From: Prostheceraeus crozeri | Taxonomy: Eukaryota > Platyhelminthes > Polycladida > Euryleptidae | Length of the DNA stretch: 64,000 nucleotides | Assembly (NCBI GenBank): GCA_907163375.1 | Contig: CAJQUW010001699.1 | Location: forward strand, 81,740 to 145,739 | Direction of reading: 5' to 3' | Made by a program: the position numbers and the translations under genes | Shown: positions 1 through 11,963 of the stretch, in pieces | Layout: each line of letters starts with the position of its first letter | Numbering within the stretch: the stretch's first letter is position 1 | The notes under the pieces: generated by a model | Seen by the model: the letters and a program-made list of their open reading frames with translations, nothing else | The model's database searches: none | Told to the model about the DNA's origin: nothing

Positions 1-690
1 GTTCGTGTTTATCACACTCGGGTTCTTAAGGGAGCAATCTGCTTCCTGCAGATGTTCCTAGATTAATTGTAAAATTTCAAAACTGAAATGCATGCATGCA
101 TGCTCCTCTTGTGGTAGCAGCATTAGCAGAGCATAACTTGCTGATGTTGACGCCATAAATAGTGATGCAAAATCTGGAATTGTTTACATTTCCAAATATC
201 TATGAAAAACTTCATTTTTGAATTTTGATATTCAACGTATCATTTCAAAATTTTAGGTTGCTATTATTTTCTAACTCCTAAATTGTAAGCTTAATTTCGA
301 AAGGATTTGGAGAATGTTGGCAAGAATAAGATGGTGGATACTCACCATGATCGATATCGATTTCCTTTTCTCCCATTTTCTATTCTTCAAAAAGAAGAAA
401 CAATAGAAACAATAGACAGATATTGAATAGAAAATATCACGTCAGTATACAAGAGATTCCCTTTTCGTGTCAAGCCCGAGAATGACGATCTAAGTGGAAT
501 GAAAAATGCTAAAGCAGCTGATGGAAGAGATGGTCCAGTTGTAGTTTAAGCAGACCGTTTCCCAGAGTAGTTCATCGATGTTATTCAATACGAGTTTACT
601 CTAAAAATATAACCTCAAACAAAGTGGATACCCTAAGCCTATATGAAAACTCACCGCACGCCCTGATCCATACCGTAACATGCACCGGTA
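1..690. other. Non-coding stretch, no gene seen
   Basis: No convincing coding exon on either strand. The only structure noticed is a short CATG-type simple repeat near 88-103. The right edge abuts the 3' tail of a LINE. Confidence 0.5.
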
Positions 691-693
691 CAG

Positions 694-2640
694 GATAATA
701 ATAATAATAATAATGGCGTATATTTCGAAATACAATGAAAATCATACATGCAAGATACAAGCAACACAAGTAATGAACGAACTGGTACGTAAGTTAACAC
801 ATAAGGAATTAGAAGTGACGAGCGCTAATCTCTTCATTCATGAGAACAGTTGTAGAAGGGAAGAAGGACATTCTATACTTCGCAGTTCGACAGAAAGGGA
901 CACGCAAATGGGAAGAGTACCTCAGTTTTCCGGGAATATATCTGTGTAGAGCATGACAGCTATCTGAAGCAACTTTTTTGAAAAGTTTCTTACTCAGATT
1001 TATTCTTCTGTTGGTCAAATTATCATTATCATGCATCCGGGTACCACAAATAAGCCTGTAAGCACGATTTTCCACCCTTTGAATTTTCCGGGACAACCCA
1101 ATAGGCAAGGCCACGAAGACAGGAGCAGCGTACTCTAAGACTGAGCGAATCAGTGCATTATAGATTCTTAAGAAGATCGTCGGTATTTGCAAAGTATTTC
1201 AGCTTTCTGAGGACATAAAAACGACGATTACTCTTCTTAACAACATCACGGATATGGTCGTCCCACGTAAGTCTGTTGTTAACAGTAACACCAAGAATAG
1301 TGACCTTACTCACAATTGGAATCGGCAACTTCAATTGTCCACAACTTTTCTTGCAACATATCAAAGCCTTTGATTTGCTTCTATTCAAGTAGAGCTTATT
1401 TTCCTCACACCATTTTTCGATACCCTCAATCTCGCTCAAAATGGCAGATTCACTGCTACTTGATCTCGATAACGGTATGATCAGATTAATGTCATCAGCA
1501 TACTGAACAGCGTATGCATCAATGCCAGTAACCGAGAAATCACCAACAACAAAGAAAACAGAGCTGGTCCCAACACTGATCCCTGCGGTATTCCTTTTTC
1601 CATAGCGAAAGGTTGAGAAAGAGATCCATTTATCCTCACTCGACAAGTACGGTCACGTAGATAGCTTTCCAACCATTTTATGCAACCAGGTGGAAAAGAC
1701 AGCGATTGAAGCTTACGAATCAGGAGAGAGTGGTTTACACAATCAAATGCCGATGACAAGTCAAATGAAATGAGAGCAGCACCATTGGACATAGGGTTAT
1801 CATATTCAAGTAGGCATCTTTCTATGATGTCAATAAGAGCAGTGTTCGTCGAGTGGCCTGGACGAAATCCATGTTGCGTTTTGCCATAAGCCGCCACAAA
1901 TGAGCTCCACATTCTCTTCAGAACAATCTTCTCCAATATCTTAGCTGGGACAGGTAAAATACTTATTGGGCGGAATCTGTCAATAGATGGAGGAGTAGTT
2001 TTTGGGACCGGGGAGATAATTGCATTTTTCCACATTATCGGAAAACATCTTTGCTTTATAGAGGCCATAAATAGTCTTCGTAATGGAACTGTAAGGAAAT
2101 CAGCTAATTCTTGGTACACTTTAGTGGGTATGCCATCGATGCCCGTGGACTTCTTTGTTGATAGCCCCAGTAATAGAGTATATATCTCCTGGTCTGAAAT
2201 GTCAATAATCCATCCATCAAAAGCATCGTCAGGTACAACTGTATCATAAATCTGTCCAAAATCAGTGTCACAAAAAGCATCAGTTAAACGATTAGCAAAA
2301 AGCTGAGCACAAGCTGCAGCACCACCAACTGAAGAAGACAAATCTTCCCAAGTCTGTCGCTGACCTCCACCAGTAACCGCATCAACCAACTTCCATATAC
2401 CTTTTGGAGAATTCTGTAGCTTGTTTACATATTGCCTTTTCGCTTTCATAACTTCCGCTTTAACCTTTGCTTGTAATACCTTGTACATTTTCCAGTCTTT
2501 ATTTCTGTAGGCATCCCAACGATCTTGAATCAAACTTTTAGTTAATGGCGTGATCCAGTCTTTATCTTTGCTTGTTATAATAACCTGCTTTCGGGGAATG
2601 CATGTCAGAATGATTTCACTCAGCGTAGAATTAAAAGGAA
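694..2640 (-). mobile_element. 5'-truncated LINE, Jockey/CR1 group, with (AAT)n tail
   Basis: On the minus strand this reads as the end of the endonuclease-RT linker, the reverse transcriptase and the C-terminal domain of a non-LTR retrotransposon, followed by a simple-repeat tail that appears on the plus strand as (AAT)n at 694-713. No apurinic endonuclease domain is present, so the copy is truncated just upstream of the RT at about 2640, as expected from incomplete target-primed reverse transcription. The 3' end just inside the tail (714-800) resembles a second truncated end at 63441-63560, so both belong to one family. The clade within the Jockey/CR1 group is inferred from motif style and not resolved. 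Confidence 0.85.
809..2640 (-). pseudogene. LINE reverse transcriptase (ORF2) remnant
   Basis: The minus-strand protein shows RT landmarks in order: linker (WITPLTKSL), FRPISILPVPAKILEK, QHGFRPGHSTNTALID, the catalytic ISFDLSSAFDCV block, GIPQGSVLGPALFS and the YADDINLI catalytic box. The C-terminal LIRSVLEYAAPVF region typical of CR1/Jockey proteins follows. Together these give palm residues D (AFD) and DD (YADD). The reading frame changes near 1560, between GIPQGSVLG and YADD, and again near 1175, so the copy cannot make one protein. A family protein would also carry an endonuclease at its N-terminus, absent here. It would have copied its own RNA at a nicked target. Identification as non-LTR RT is firm; the exact family name is not. 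Confidence 0.85.
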
Positions 2641-5057
2641 AATGAACGAGGGTGATGCTAACTAGATATGAATGGACGAAGCCGAAGGCTGAGTCTATTG
2701 ATATCTCGAATGTACGCACCCAAATTCATTATCTGACTTAATTCAGTATAGTACTATCTATCTTTCATTCCTGGGTCAGATGATTTATACCATTGACTGA
2801 TAGATAGGCTGTACTAACATCTGGGATAGGCCGCCTAGATGCTCGAAAATACATTTAGGAGATAGTAAAGGGATTTCAAGATGTTATCAACATTGAGATA
2901 CGGCCATTTTGTTACATTGCGATATGCAAAGTAAAACGATAGATGACAAGTTGTAGCATCAACAACTAGCGTACATACTTTTTTCAGAATGTACTGTAGG
3001 CAGACCAGAATCCCCATTGCCACGACATAGATTTTATAACAACTAATTTTCTCAATGTACGATTTTAAGTAAATACTGAAAAAACACATGCAAAACTTAT
3101 ATACTGGCCTAAAACACGCAAAGATTTTATAGAAATTCAAATTTTTTTACAAATGTCACAACGGTTGTTGAAGAGATGTGATCAAGATTCAAATGAGCTT
3201 GAGCGATATCAATCAAACATATAGGAGCATTGAAAAAACCCTGACATCAGTTTTATCTATTCGCAGAACATTTTATTTGTGATTACCAGTTATATAGTCA
3301 CTGGTCCACTTTTTCCACGTCCCGATGCCTGTGTATAGCCATTTGCCAATAGATTCGCTTACATCTACCCGAACTTATGCATCCACGTGTCAATAACCAC
3401 TCCTTAGACAAAAACCTATTTTCATGGAACTAGACGCAAGAAAAAAACACCAGGCAGTTTTGTGAACTTCTGTGATTGATAAGTTTCAAATTGTTCCTCA
3501 ATTGATCATGAACTCAATTTCACATGTCCACATACAAGGATTATACCTTGGAATTTTTCTAGTTAATATTCAGCATGTATCTTTACATTTGATATTGGGC
3601 CTTCTTTATAAATATAAATTTCTACAAGTTTTTATATAGACCTAAGTGTACATGTCCACAATATATATTGCTAGCTCCCATTGTGATGTAATATGTCTGA
3701 TATTACTACGAATATATCGGATATGCCACAAAGCTGTCATTCTTATTATAATACTAGCAGTTTTGATGAAATCAAAATTTATTATATATTGTTGCATAAT
3801 TTGGAGCTAGGTAATTCGTGAATTCCCGTGGGACCCTCACTAGAACCAATCCGAAATAATAAGAGATGATTTTGATCTGTACTCGGTACTTTTATTGGTA
3901 GCTAACTAACGAAATCAACTGAATCAGCTAGATTTCGTTGATATTACTGTTAATCATTAAAAGGAAGTGAAAAAGGATAAAAAATCTGTGTAAAGTTGAA
4001 TGTTTTATTTAATATCCGAGGTTCTGTTATAAAAAGTTATCTTATTAGAAAAATAGATTGTTCATGTAGATTGATTAATTTTATTGGAGATTAAAAGCTT
4101 ATCAGATTACTACAGCTCTCCCATACACTTCACTTACAAACATTTATCAAAAAGAAGGAAAGTCAGGTTTTCAGAAATGTAAGACGAAACTATAAAAAAT
4201 CAAGCTAAAAGAAAAAGTCAAAATACAGAAATCCGCTTCACTGTTCACTACCATTATCCATTAAGTCTCTTTCATTACACTCTCATAAATGTCAATTCTA
4301 TATTGTTCGCAAATACATAATCAATTTAGAGATCGTTGATATAGAAACCACATGGATGCGAATATTCATACAAAGTTTTTAAAGATTTATTTATATGTTG
4401 ACATAGTAAAACAAAACACTTACCACAATCAAAATGTTGTAACTTTTTGGATTGTAGTAAACCAGTAGCTATGGTTGATGTAAAAGCAACCAGTTTTATT
4501 CATAAAGGTCAAAACAGCAAATTAGAATTTAGAATTTTTCAAGTTCTATTAATACAGTGGAGAAAATATTACAAAATGCAGAGTCTCAAACATTGTTTAT
4601 TCTATAGGCATCACACTAAATCTGTAATTTGTGTGTCACATATGTGTATTATCCGCTGGATACCTTTGAAGTGTTGCCGGAAACGCATATTAGACCTTAA
4701 ACCTGTTGAGCTTCAGAAACTGTGGTGCACGTCCTTTGCTCATTCAGTTATATTATCTGCGTGACCTTACCTGATATAAGCTTGCGCAACACGTCCTGTG
4801 ATTATTGCATTGTCAAACTCCTCAGTTATAAAGATTGATGCCCTTATAAGAAGCACAATGAACTTTTTGTACGCTGCATGAGTGCACCTTTTCTTCATTA
4901 TAGTTACTCTATTGTAGGAGTACGATGTGTCCATAGACAGTATGAGTCCTACACGTAGTCTTTGTCGGTTAGAGTCTTGAACGAGTTAAGCTATCGGAAC
5001 TCAATACGCTCATCAGTACTCAATATGGTGAGGCAATGGGTTATGCAAACTTAAGAG
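2641..5057. other. Non-coding stretch, no gene seen
   Basis: AT-rich sequence with no exon or transposon motif I recognise. An open frame at 4447-4764 (+) has atypical composition, no domain and no splice context, and is treated as chance. Confidence 0.4.
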
Positions 5058-5177
5058 GGCCCTCAGATATATTTGATATACGCATTGGCCCTCACATACA
5101 CATAGTACACATATTTTGCGGCCCTGAGATACATATGGTATACCCACTGGCCCTCAGATACATTAAGTATATGAAAG
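5058..5177 (+). repeat. Tandem repeat, four units of about 29-33 bp
   Basis: Four consecutive units begin with GGCCCTCAGATA or a close variant at 5058, 5087, 5120 and 5149. Each unit contains a small imperfect palindrome of the type ATAC..GTAT. A lone fifth unit head lies at about 5714. Confidence 0.75.
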
Positions 5178-6548
5178 CAAGCGATTTTGGGATGAATTAA
5201 CGGTCATTTCCTGAGGGAATATTTATGAAATAATAGCAGATTCGAACTTTCTGATATCGAATTATGTAATACAGCTGAAAATTAATTTTAGAAATGCGCA
5301 CAAAAAATCCATGACTTTTACACCCACAGAGAAAATGAAGTAATTTTCAATAGACCCCGTACCCACCACGAAGTTCTAAAAATCGTGAATAATATATATT
5401 TTTGGGTATACGTACAAACATGGAATCTTTTCCCCGAACAATTTTAAGAATATATAGTAATGGAATACATAGATAATGGCGAAGACAATCTATTCGTGTT
5501 GAAAATTCCTCAAATCGAGGTTGTTTGACCACAGAAACATCGCATTTTCAAAAACCTGTTTTTCTTTGAAGCTCTAATTTATATTGACAAGATCCTATTT
5601 TTTTTCACTCTACAACAATTACTAGAACGTTATAAAGATTGTGTAGAAGTTTCATGACCACTGGACACAGCCCCTTTCCTCCATGTGACTTTGAAATAGG
5701 CCTGTTGGTGAGTGGCCCTCAGAGTATATCAAAAAATATATATACACTGTATATATATATAATATCATATTATATATATATATATATATATATAATGTAA
5801 ATCCATTACTGTATTTTATCAAATGATGATCGGTAAACATAATGAAAGTCTATCATCTTCCTAATTATAATTATAATTACCTCTTGCAGTCTGATCAATG
5901 GGCCTACAGAATTTGTAAATTTTGATTTTTCTTTCAAATAATGCACATATGATGCTAGAGTTGCAATTATTATTTATGGAAATTAAATAAATATAAAAAA
6001 ATGTCATAAAATAAATCATAATCATAAACCATAATCTCGTAATGTATTTATAATATCAAAATGCTCACATTATACATTTTTAACCGCTGTCCCATCCTAT
6101 CCACATTTTTTGAAAGTGTTAAAACTAAACCTTTTACTAAACATCCTACAGTGTAACAAATGTCTAGAAACCTATAGAACGATATCTTTTTGACATAAGC
6201 ACGACCAACTGAAATGAAAAACATAACTATTATAGGTTTAAAATGTGTTTTCAATTGTCTGGAGATACTTTTAAAAAGTAAAATAGAACTGGAAATTTAT
6301 CTTGGAGAATCAATATGAACAATTCATGACATCATAATTTATTGCATATCCAATTTATCATAAGTAGGAGTCACACACCTGCCGTAATTTGGCACGACAT
6401 ATCCAATATTAAGTAGAACATTTTTATCACGCAACTATTCAGTATATTCAGCACTTTTCCTTTAGAAAATGAATTATCGAGTATTTCTGAAATTTATGGG
6501 TATCAGTATGTTATTATACTATATTTCGCTTTCTGTTTCCTTACACAG
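5178..6548. other. Non-coding stretch with (TA)n microsatellite
   Basis: Contains an AT dinucleotide tract at about 5735-5795 and otherwise only AT-rich sequence. It ends at the polypyrimidine tract and acceptor AG (6547-6548) of the next exon. Confidence 0.5.
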
Positions 6549-6826
6549 GGTCAGACGACGAGGTTGACAAACCGACAACCGATCATCCAGATCTTTCAAG
6601 CAACAAACGAAATCAACAGTAACGGAAATCAGCAAAGCGTCTGGCGGAGATATATCACAATAGAAGAATGGATATGATGGAAGCAGAACATAAGATCAAG
6701 ATTGAAATATTTGAGACAGAACTGAAAATGAAACAATCAGAGTGTCAATACAAAGAAAAGGAACATGAGGCAGCCATGCGAAACTTGAATGCGCTATACT
6801 GGCAAAATTTTGGTGATTGTGGTTAA
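6549..6826 (+). pseudogene. Harbinger accessory Myb/SANT-like protein, C-terminal exon
   Basis: A pyrimidine-rich tract and CAG acceptor precede a frame that runs to a TAA at 6824-6826. After an acidic stretch (SDDEVDKPTTDHPDL) it gives a charged helix (MEAEHKIKIEIFETELKMK) of the kind that ends the Myb/SANT-like DNA-binding protein of PIF/Harbinger elements. That protein binds the element ends and helps bring in the transposase. One in-frame stop interrupts it (after KRNQQ). The DNA-binding domain itself is not visible upstream, so only the last exon survives. It points toward the transposase at 7375-9037, a convergent order opposite to the Harbinger pair at 21-26 kb. The match is by helix style and context, not by a diagnostic domain. 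Confidence 0.6.
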
Positions 6827-7374
6827 GCTTCGATTTTTCAGACGTTTTTCTACCCCAAAATTTCCGCAAATAATAAAATTAGATTTCACGTGTTTGTATC
6901 TGTCTTTCATCTCATAGTAAACAGAATATTTCTAAAGTGATAAACTGAAATTTTTTATGTGGAAACTGATGAAATCAAACATACTATAATCGAATGCAGT
7001 TTTGTGGAAAATAGTAGCAACGCCTAGATCAAATGAGAGCTTATAAAATTATGTATGATATTGAGAAACCAAGAACTACGTTTTTTACCTATCTATTAAT
7101 TCATCAATTGTTCATTATGATTATTAATTTTACTTCGTTTTTTACATTTTTTGCAGCAGACTATTATTAATTCATAGATTCACTTCCAAAATAAATCAAG
7201 AAAAGCATTTTACATGGAAAGTCATTCTATTTTGTACGCGCTCAGACCTACTATAGTAATTTAAGTAGGTCAATACAAATATTCATAGATGGTTGAAGAC
7301 AACTTACACCGTCAACAATTTTAACAATTTAACAATTTTTTTATAATTTTTTCCATCTAATGTGTAGGCTTGTA

Positions 7375-9037
7375 TTAAGTGAAAATATTCTGAATAATCT
7401 GTCTATGCAAAGTATGTGCTGAAGCGTTCCCATCGGTATTGGGATCCGGATGGACGTCCTGTTCTTCCACCAATACGTCTTCCACATGTGGCACTTTTTC
7501 TTCAATTGCGATGTTATGCATAATTGCAGTGGCTACTATTACTCGACAGCATCTTCTTGGCAAAAATCTTAAGGTTCCAAGGAGGCAGCGAAAACGCGAC
7601 TTCCAAAGTCCGAATGCCCGCTCTATGGTATTTCTGGTTCTGATGTGTGAAGCGTTGTATCGTCTCTCTCCCGCAGATGTAGGGTTGAGAATCGGCGTTA
7701 AAACATGTGCAGTACACGTATAGCCACTGTCACCCAATAAATATCCCTCGAATTCACCGTCGAGGAAACGGCTACACAAAGAAGAATTCTTCCAAATTCT
7801 GGAGTCATGCGTCGAACCCTTCCAACGAGCTACTAAATTTGTAAATTTGAGGTCATGAAGGCATACTCCCTGAACGTTTATGGACATATAACCTTTTCGA
7901 TTGCGGTATTCATCGGACTCAGGCGTTGACGGTTTCTTGATTTTAATATGAGACGTCAAGCACTTCGACAACACCTGAAACGTAATGAAGATGTTATATG
8001 CGTGTATGTAGGCCTATGTATAACTTTATTTACAGGTTCTATAAATATTTATTTTCATTACTCAAGCCTATTTCAATATATTCGTAAAGCTTATTTCGAA
8101 AAGAGATAAACTATATATATATATAATATACGAATATATAATGTAACGAAAATATATACATTTATGAAAGATAGGCCTAAACCTGGAGCATACAGATTTC
8201 ACGAAAGCATACCAGTAATCATCTGGTTTTGAGTTGACCAGTGTGTACATGAGTAAGATGCGTGAACAAAAAAATGTTATGGGCTATTTAACGCCTATTT
8301 TTAATATTAGCCGTTAGGTCTATTTTGTTCTGCAATCTTTCTGGAAATTTATAACGGAAAAATCATCATCAATTATTTTATATTTCAATATCATTTTACT
8401 GATGGAAATATTCAGAGAGTTCTCCGCGAGAAAATCCCATGGCATAGAAGAATAACATTTCTATAGTAAACAAACGCTGTCAGCAATTATTGTATTTATT
8501 CCTACGACCTAGATGAAATTAGCCTATAGGTCCTAATTATAATATTTCAATCTATTATTTTTTCACATTTTTCATTTGTAATTTCTACTTACCAGGAAAA
8601 TTCGCTATACTGTAAAACCCTGTTTTACATTGTTGCAAACTCTCGGGAGAATCAGGGAAAACGAGATATTCAGATGCCAAACAACAGATAGCTTTGGAAA
8701 TGCGATGGACAATATGACAAACGGAGGCTTCGCTGAGACCGAAAAGGTCACAATTCTCCCGGTGAAAAACTCCAGTGGCGTAAATTCGAAAAGTTACCAA
8801 TATCTGCACAATGGGTGGTATTGGGGAACCACGATTTCCTGTCGTACGTAGAGATCCATGAAAATATTCCAGTTTTGCATAAAATGAGAGGACAGATTGC
8901 TTACTGAATCTGTATCTATCCCCGAATTCAGTATCGTTCCATTATAAAATAGGATCACTTTTGTCCTTCAAAGATCGTGAAATGCGTATTGGAATGAATT
9001 CACCTTCCTCCGCTTCCATATACTCAACGTATTCCAT
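7375..9037 (-). pseudogene. HARBI1-like Harbinger transposase, two exons, decayed
   Basis: Minus strand. Exon 1 runs from ATG at 9037 to about 8593 and carries RYRFSKQSV, PPIVQILVTFRIYATG and the helix-turn-helix-like CDLFGLSEASVCHIVHRIS. It ends at a textbook donor (CCTG/GTAAGT). Exon 2 starts after TTTCAG at about 7974 and carries YRNRKGYMSINVQG, GSTHDSR, LLGDSGY and the TRNTIERAFG block. Joined across the intron, the sequence reads FPGVVEVLD, which supplies the first catalytic D. A two-base loss then shifts frame before SHIKI. The second D (GDSGY) and the E (TIERAFG) are present. An in-frame stop interrupts exon 1 (after SDPIL). Full length would be near the usual 350-400 residues. The element is therefore nearly complete in layout but inactive. 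No terminal inverted repeats were recognised for it. Confidence 0.85.
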
Positions 9038-9053
9038 CTCGCTTGACAAAGAT

Positions 9054-9672
9054 GTGATCGAATCACTTTGATAACATTCTTCTTCACACGTCTATCGCAA
9101 AAATCAATAATTTAAAACAGCCTCTGCTGGTTACTAACTCTACAATGTAAAATTCCTATCTCGTTAATGATCACCTAAAGCACAGCTTCTCTGAAAGTCG
9201 AAATTTAGTGTTCACTAAATATTTAAAGTCCACGTTAGGTAAAAATAAGCTCTGCAAGCCAATTTTGTTAGTAAACAGCTATGTTTCTATTTTTGGTAAC
9301 AAGTTAGGTGTTTGTTAGTTAGCAATCATTTTTGCAACCAGCGGTCTCACAACAACGGTGCATGCTTGATGGAAAGCAAATCATGTAACCAGCTGCAATA
9401 GTTACAGTCTGTCGTTCGCAGGATAAAATACCAGGAAGTTAAATACTGCGCGTACTTCTCCGAAGGCATGTTTTCTACATAGTCACTCAGATGGCAGAAA
9501 GCTCTTGAAACGCTTAGTGTGTCCGTTCTTTTGCGCAAGGGATGATGTAGATTTCATTGACCTTTTAAGGTCATTGTGTTAACGGTTGGTATGTTTTCCT
9601 GTATTGAAGTATTGAACCGCAACATGCCGGTTTAGCATATTGTGGTTCAATCATAGAGGACCTTGACACATT
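9054..9672. other. Non-coding stretch, no gene seen
   Basis: Sequence between the Harbinger transposase start and a hAT target-site duplication. No exon or repeat recognised. Confidence 0.4.
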
Positions 9673-9680
9673 GATGTCAC

Positions 9681-10956
9681 TAGAGCCAGGGAAAGTATGT
9701 ATTTCTGACTATCGAAATATGTAATATCGAATGTACTTTAAAATGCGAAATTTTGTGCTAAAATATGTAATAAAAAAATCTTTAAAAAACCATTGCAATG
9801 ACTTGCGGAATAGATGAAAATAACATAAGCTGATTTTATGATAGAGAAAGGTCAGTCAAATCACTTAAAATCTCCTATTATAATAGCGAAGCAGAAGTTT
9901 TTTCAAGTTAGCTTCAGTGAGACTTCGTCTTTTATGATATCATTGAGGGATAAAAAAGGTCCCCTATAAGTCGCAGCTGACTTTTTGACAATTACCAATA
10001 TTTGTCAAATTAAATATACTCCAATTTGCAATAGGTCTTCGTCCAACTTGTGAATCCGGAAGAATTTGACGATCACGAATAGCACACAAAGTGGTTTTGC
10101 TTTCCTTATATCCAGAGGTTTTGGTAAGAACACTGTTGGATTTCGTTTTAGTTGTTGGATGATTTGCGAGTGATTGCTAGATTTCTTACAAATTTCAAGA
10201 GAGTCGTCAAGTTTCAATCTTACTTAAGCTTTTGAATTGAATCACACAATGATTTAAAATTCATCGAATTGAGTACCAAGTCTGCAATCACACCTAAGTC
10301 AGTCAACAGCGAGATTGCAGTTTCGATGAAACTGTTCTCTTCAGGATTAAGCTCACGTAATACCTGTAAAACACTCTGATGATTCACAGCATAGTACACA
10401 GCTGTTGAGATCCATGTTCCCTATTTCATAATTGTGGATTCGGGTGGCAGAGGAGCATCTTGTGCAATACGTTTAAACGGAAGTCTTCAACGGGGTGCAT
10501 TCTGGAAAATTTTCTTACTGAGAGAAATGAGTTTATTGACACGATGGTACTCTCCTCGAATACTCGCAGTTTCAGCAGCTCGATAAAAGGACGCCTACAT
10601 TTAGTATCATGGCCATTATACTAAATAGTAAGTATAGACTATGAAATAGACGAACGTGCCTCCGTTGACACTTTAAGGTTATTTTAATTGACGACGTCGA
10701 AAAGCATGCGATGACGATCCTTGCCTATGCCATCTCATTTGTTGACTTTAAACTTTGATATGAACTCTTCACTTTGAGACACAGTTGGAACAGAATCACT
10801 CGTAGTCAATCATTTACAATGGAACTCTCTTCATAAGGTCCTAAACAGGTTTAAATATGTGCATGCATAGACACATATTCATTTGTGTAATGACATGCAA
10901 AATATGTATGTGCGAGTAAATATGTTTTATGTAAATGCATATTTTTCCTGGCTCTA
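9681..10956 (-). mobile_element. hAT element A with 8-bp target-site duplication
   Basis: The ends are inverted repeats: left TAGAGCCAGGGAAAGTATG, right (reverse complement) TAGAGCCAGGAAAAATATG. They are flanked by gatgtcac (9673-9680) and gatatcac (10957-10964), an 8-bp duplication with one G/A transition. Length 1276 bp, short for an autonomous hAT (usually 2.5-4 kb), so it is a deletion derivative. It still contains transposase-like coding remnants on the minus strand. Confidence 0.85.
10005..10425 (-). pseudogene. hAT transposase fragment
   Basis: From about 10425 leftward the minus strand reads GTWISTAVYYAVNHQSV, then NPEENSFIETAISLLTDLG and NFKSLCDSIQKL. It resumes in another frame with LKLDDSLEICKKSSNHS. 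The TRWGTWL.AALYY-type opening followed by a helical region is typical of a large hAT transposase subgroup. The fragment sits inside hAT element A in the orientation expected for its transposase. There is a stop and frame change near 10215. Neither the RNase H catalytic blocks nor the C-terminal dimerisation region were found. Assignment rests on pattern memory and on the enclosing hAT ends. Confidence 0.6.
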
Positions 10957-11170
10957 GATATCACAATTCAGATTTCAGAACCGCACCTGACGGCCCTCAG
11001 TCTTACAGCATATTGCGATTCAGGGTCATGACATACGACTTCTAGACCGATAGATACTGAAAGCCTGAAAAGGACCTTGATAACGCCAGAAGATGTAGAC
11101 AACTTTTCAACAATCAACAGAAATAGAAAATTATGCAATGATTTTGGAACATCATAACTTCCCTAGAAGT

Positions 11171-11955
11171 CAGTGTTGGTAAAAAAAAAAACTCATCCTT
11201 AGTTAAAAACCCCAAAAACCCATGGCCTTTTTAAATATGTGGGTTTTCCCTGAGTTTTTTTTAAATAGGTGAGTTTTTAAATACATTAAATACGATCGAA
11301 TTTGAGACATATTGATAGTAGGTTATGTCCGATGTCAAATCGCAAGCTCAGCGGCGTATTCTAATTTAAGTATCAAACTAATCTGAACATAATTTTTCTT
11401 CATTATCTGAAATACACGTCTTATTCTTTTTATGCCACCGGACAATTCCTTCGGTATGAGACAGGAAGACATAATTCACGCTTAACGTCTAAATGGGTTA
11501 ATAATTTTGTATCCACATGAAATTGTAATTAACTTTGACATCAGTTAATTATCTAGTTTAGTATTTATTCCAATGAAAACACGTTTGGTATACAACTGAG
11601 CGCATAATATCACGTGTATGATTTCGTCATACTAAACTCATTGATCCAAAAATGTTCATAACAAAAAGTGTCATAACAGACTGATTCAATCGATTGCCGA
11701 TAACAGGTGATTTCTCATGGATACGAATGATCCGCAGCCACTCCTTTAGAGAACTACAAACATGATACAAGTGTAATTAAAACAATTAATTAAACGGTCG
11801 CTGATGTTGAAGTTCCGATCTGATAATATACAACTTGCATTTAAAAATCCTGGCCTTATATAGAAGAAACACAATCTGTTATTCTAAATAAACCTGCCTC
11901 CCATTTAAAAAACCCACGGATTTTTTAAATGGTTTTTTTAAATATGCCAACCCTG
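11171..11955. mobile_element. hAT element B, non-autonomous, with 8-bp TSD
   Basis: Left end CAGTGTTGGTAAAAA, right end reverse complement CAGGGTTGGCATATTTAAA. Flanks ctagaagt (11163-11170) and ctaaaagt (11956-11963) match at 7 of 8 bases. The 785-bp interior has no recognisable coding sequence. Both subterminal regions are rich in runs reading TTTAAAAA and ACCCACGG or ACCCATGG. Confidence 0.85.
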
Positions 11956-11963
11956 CTAAAAGT

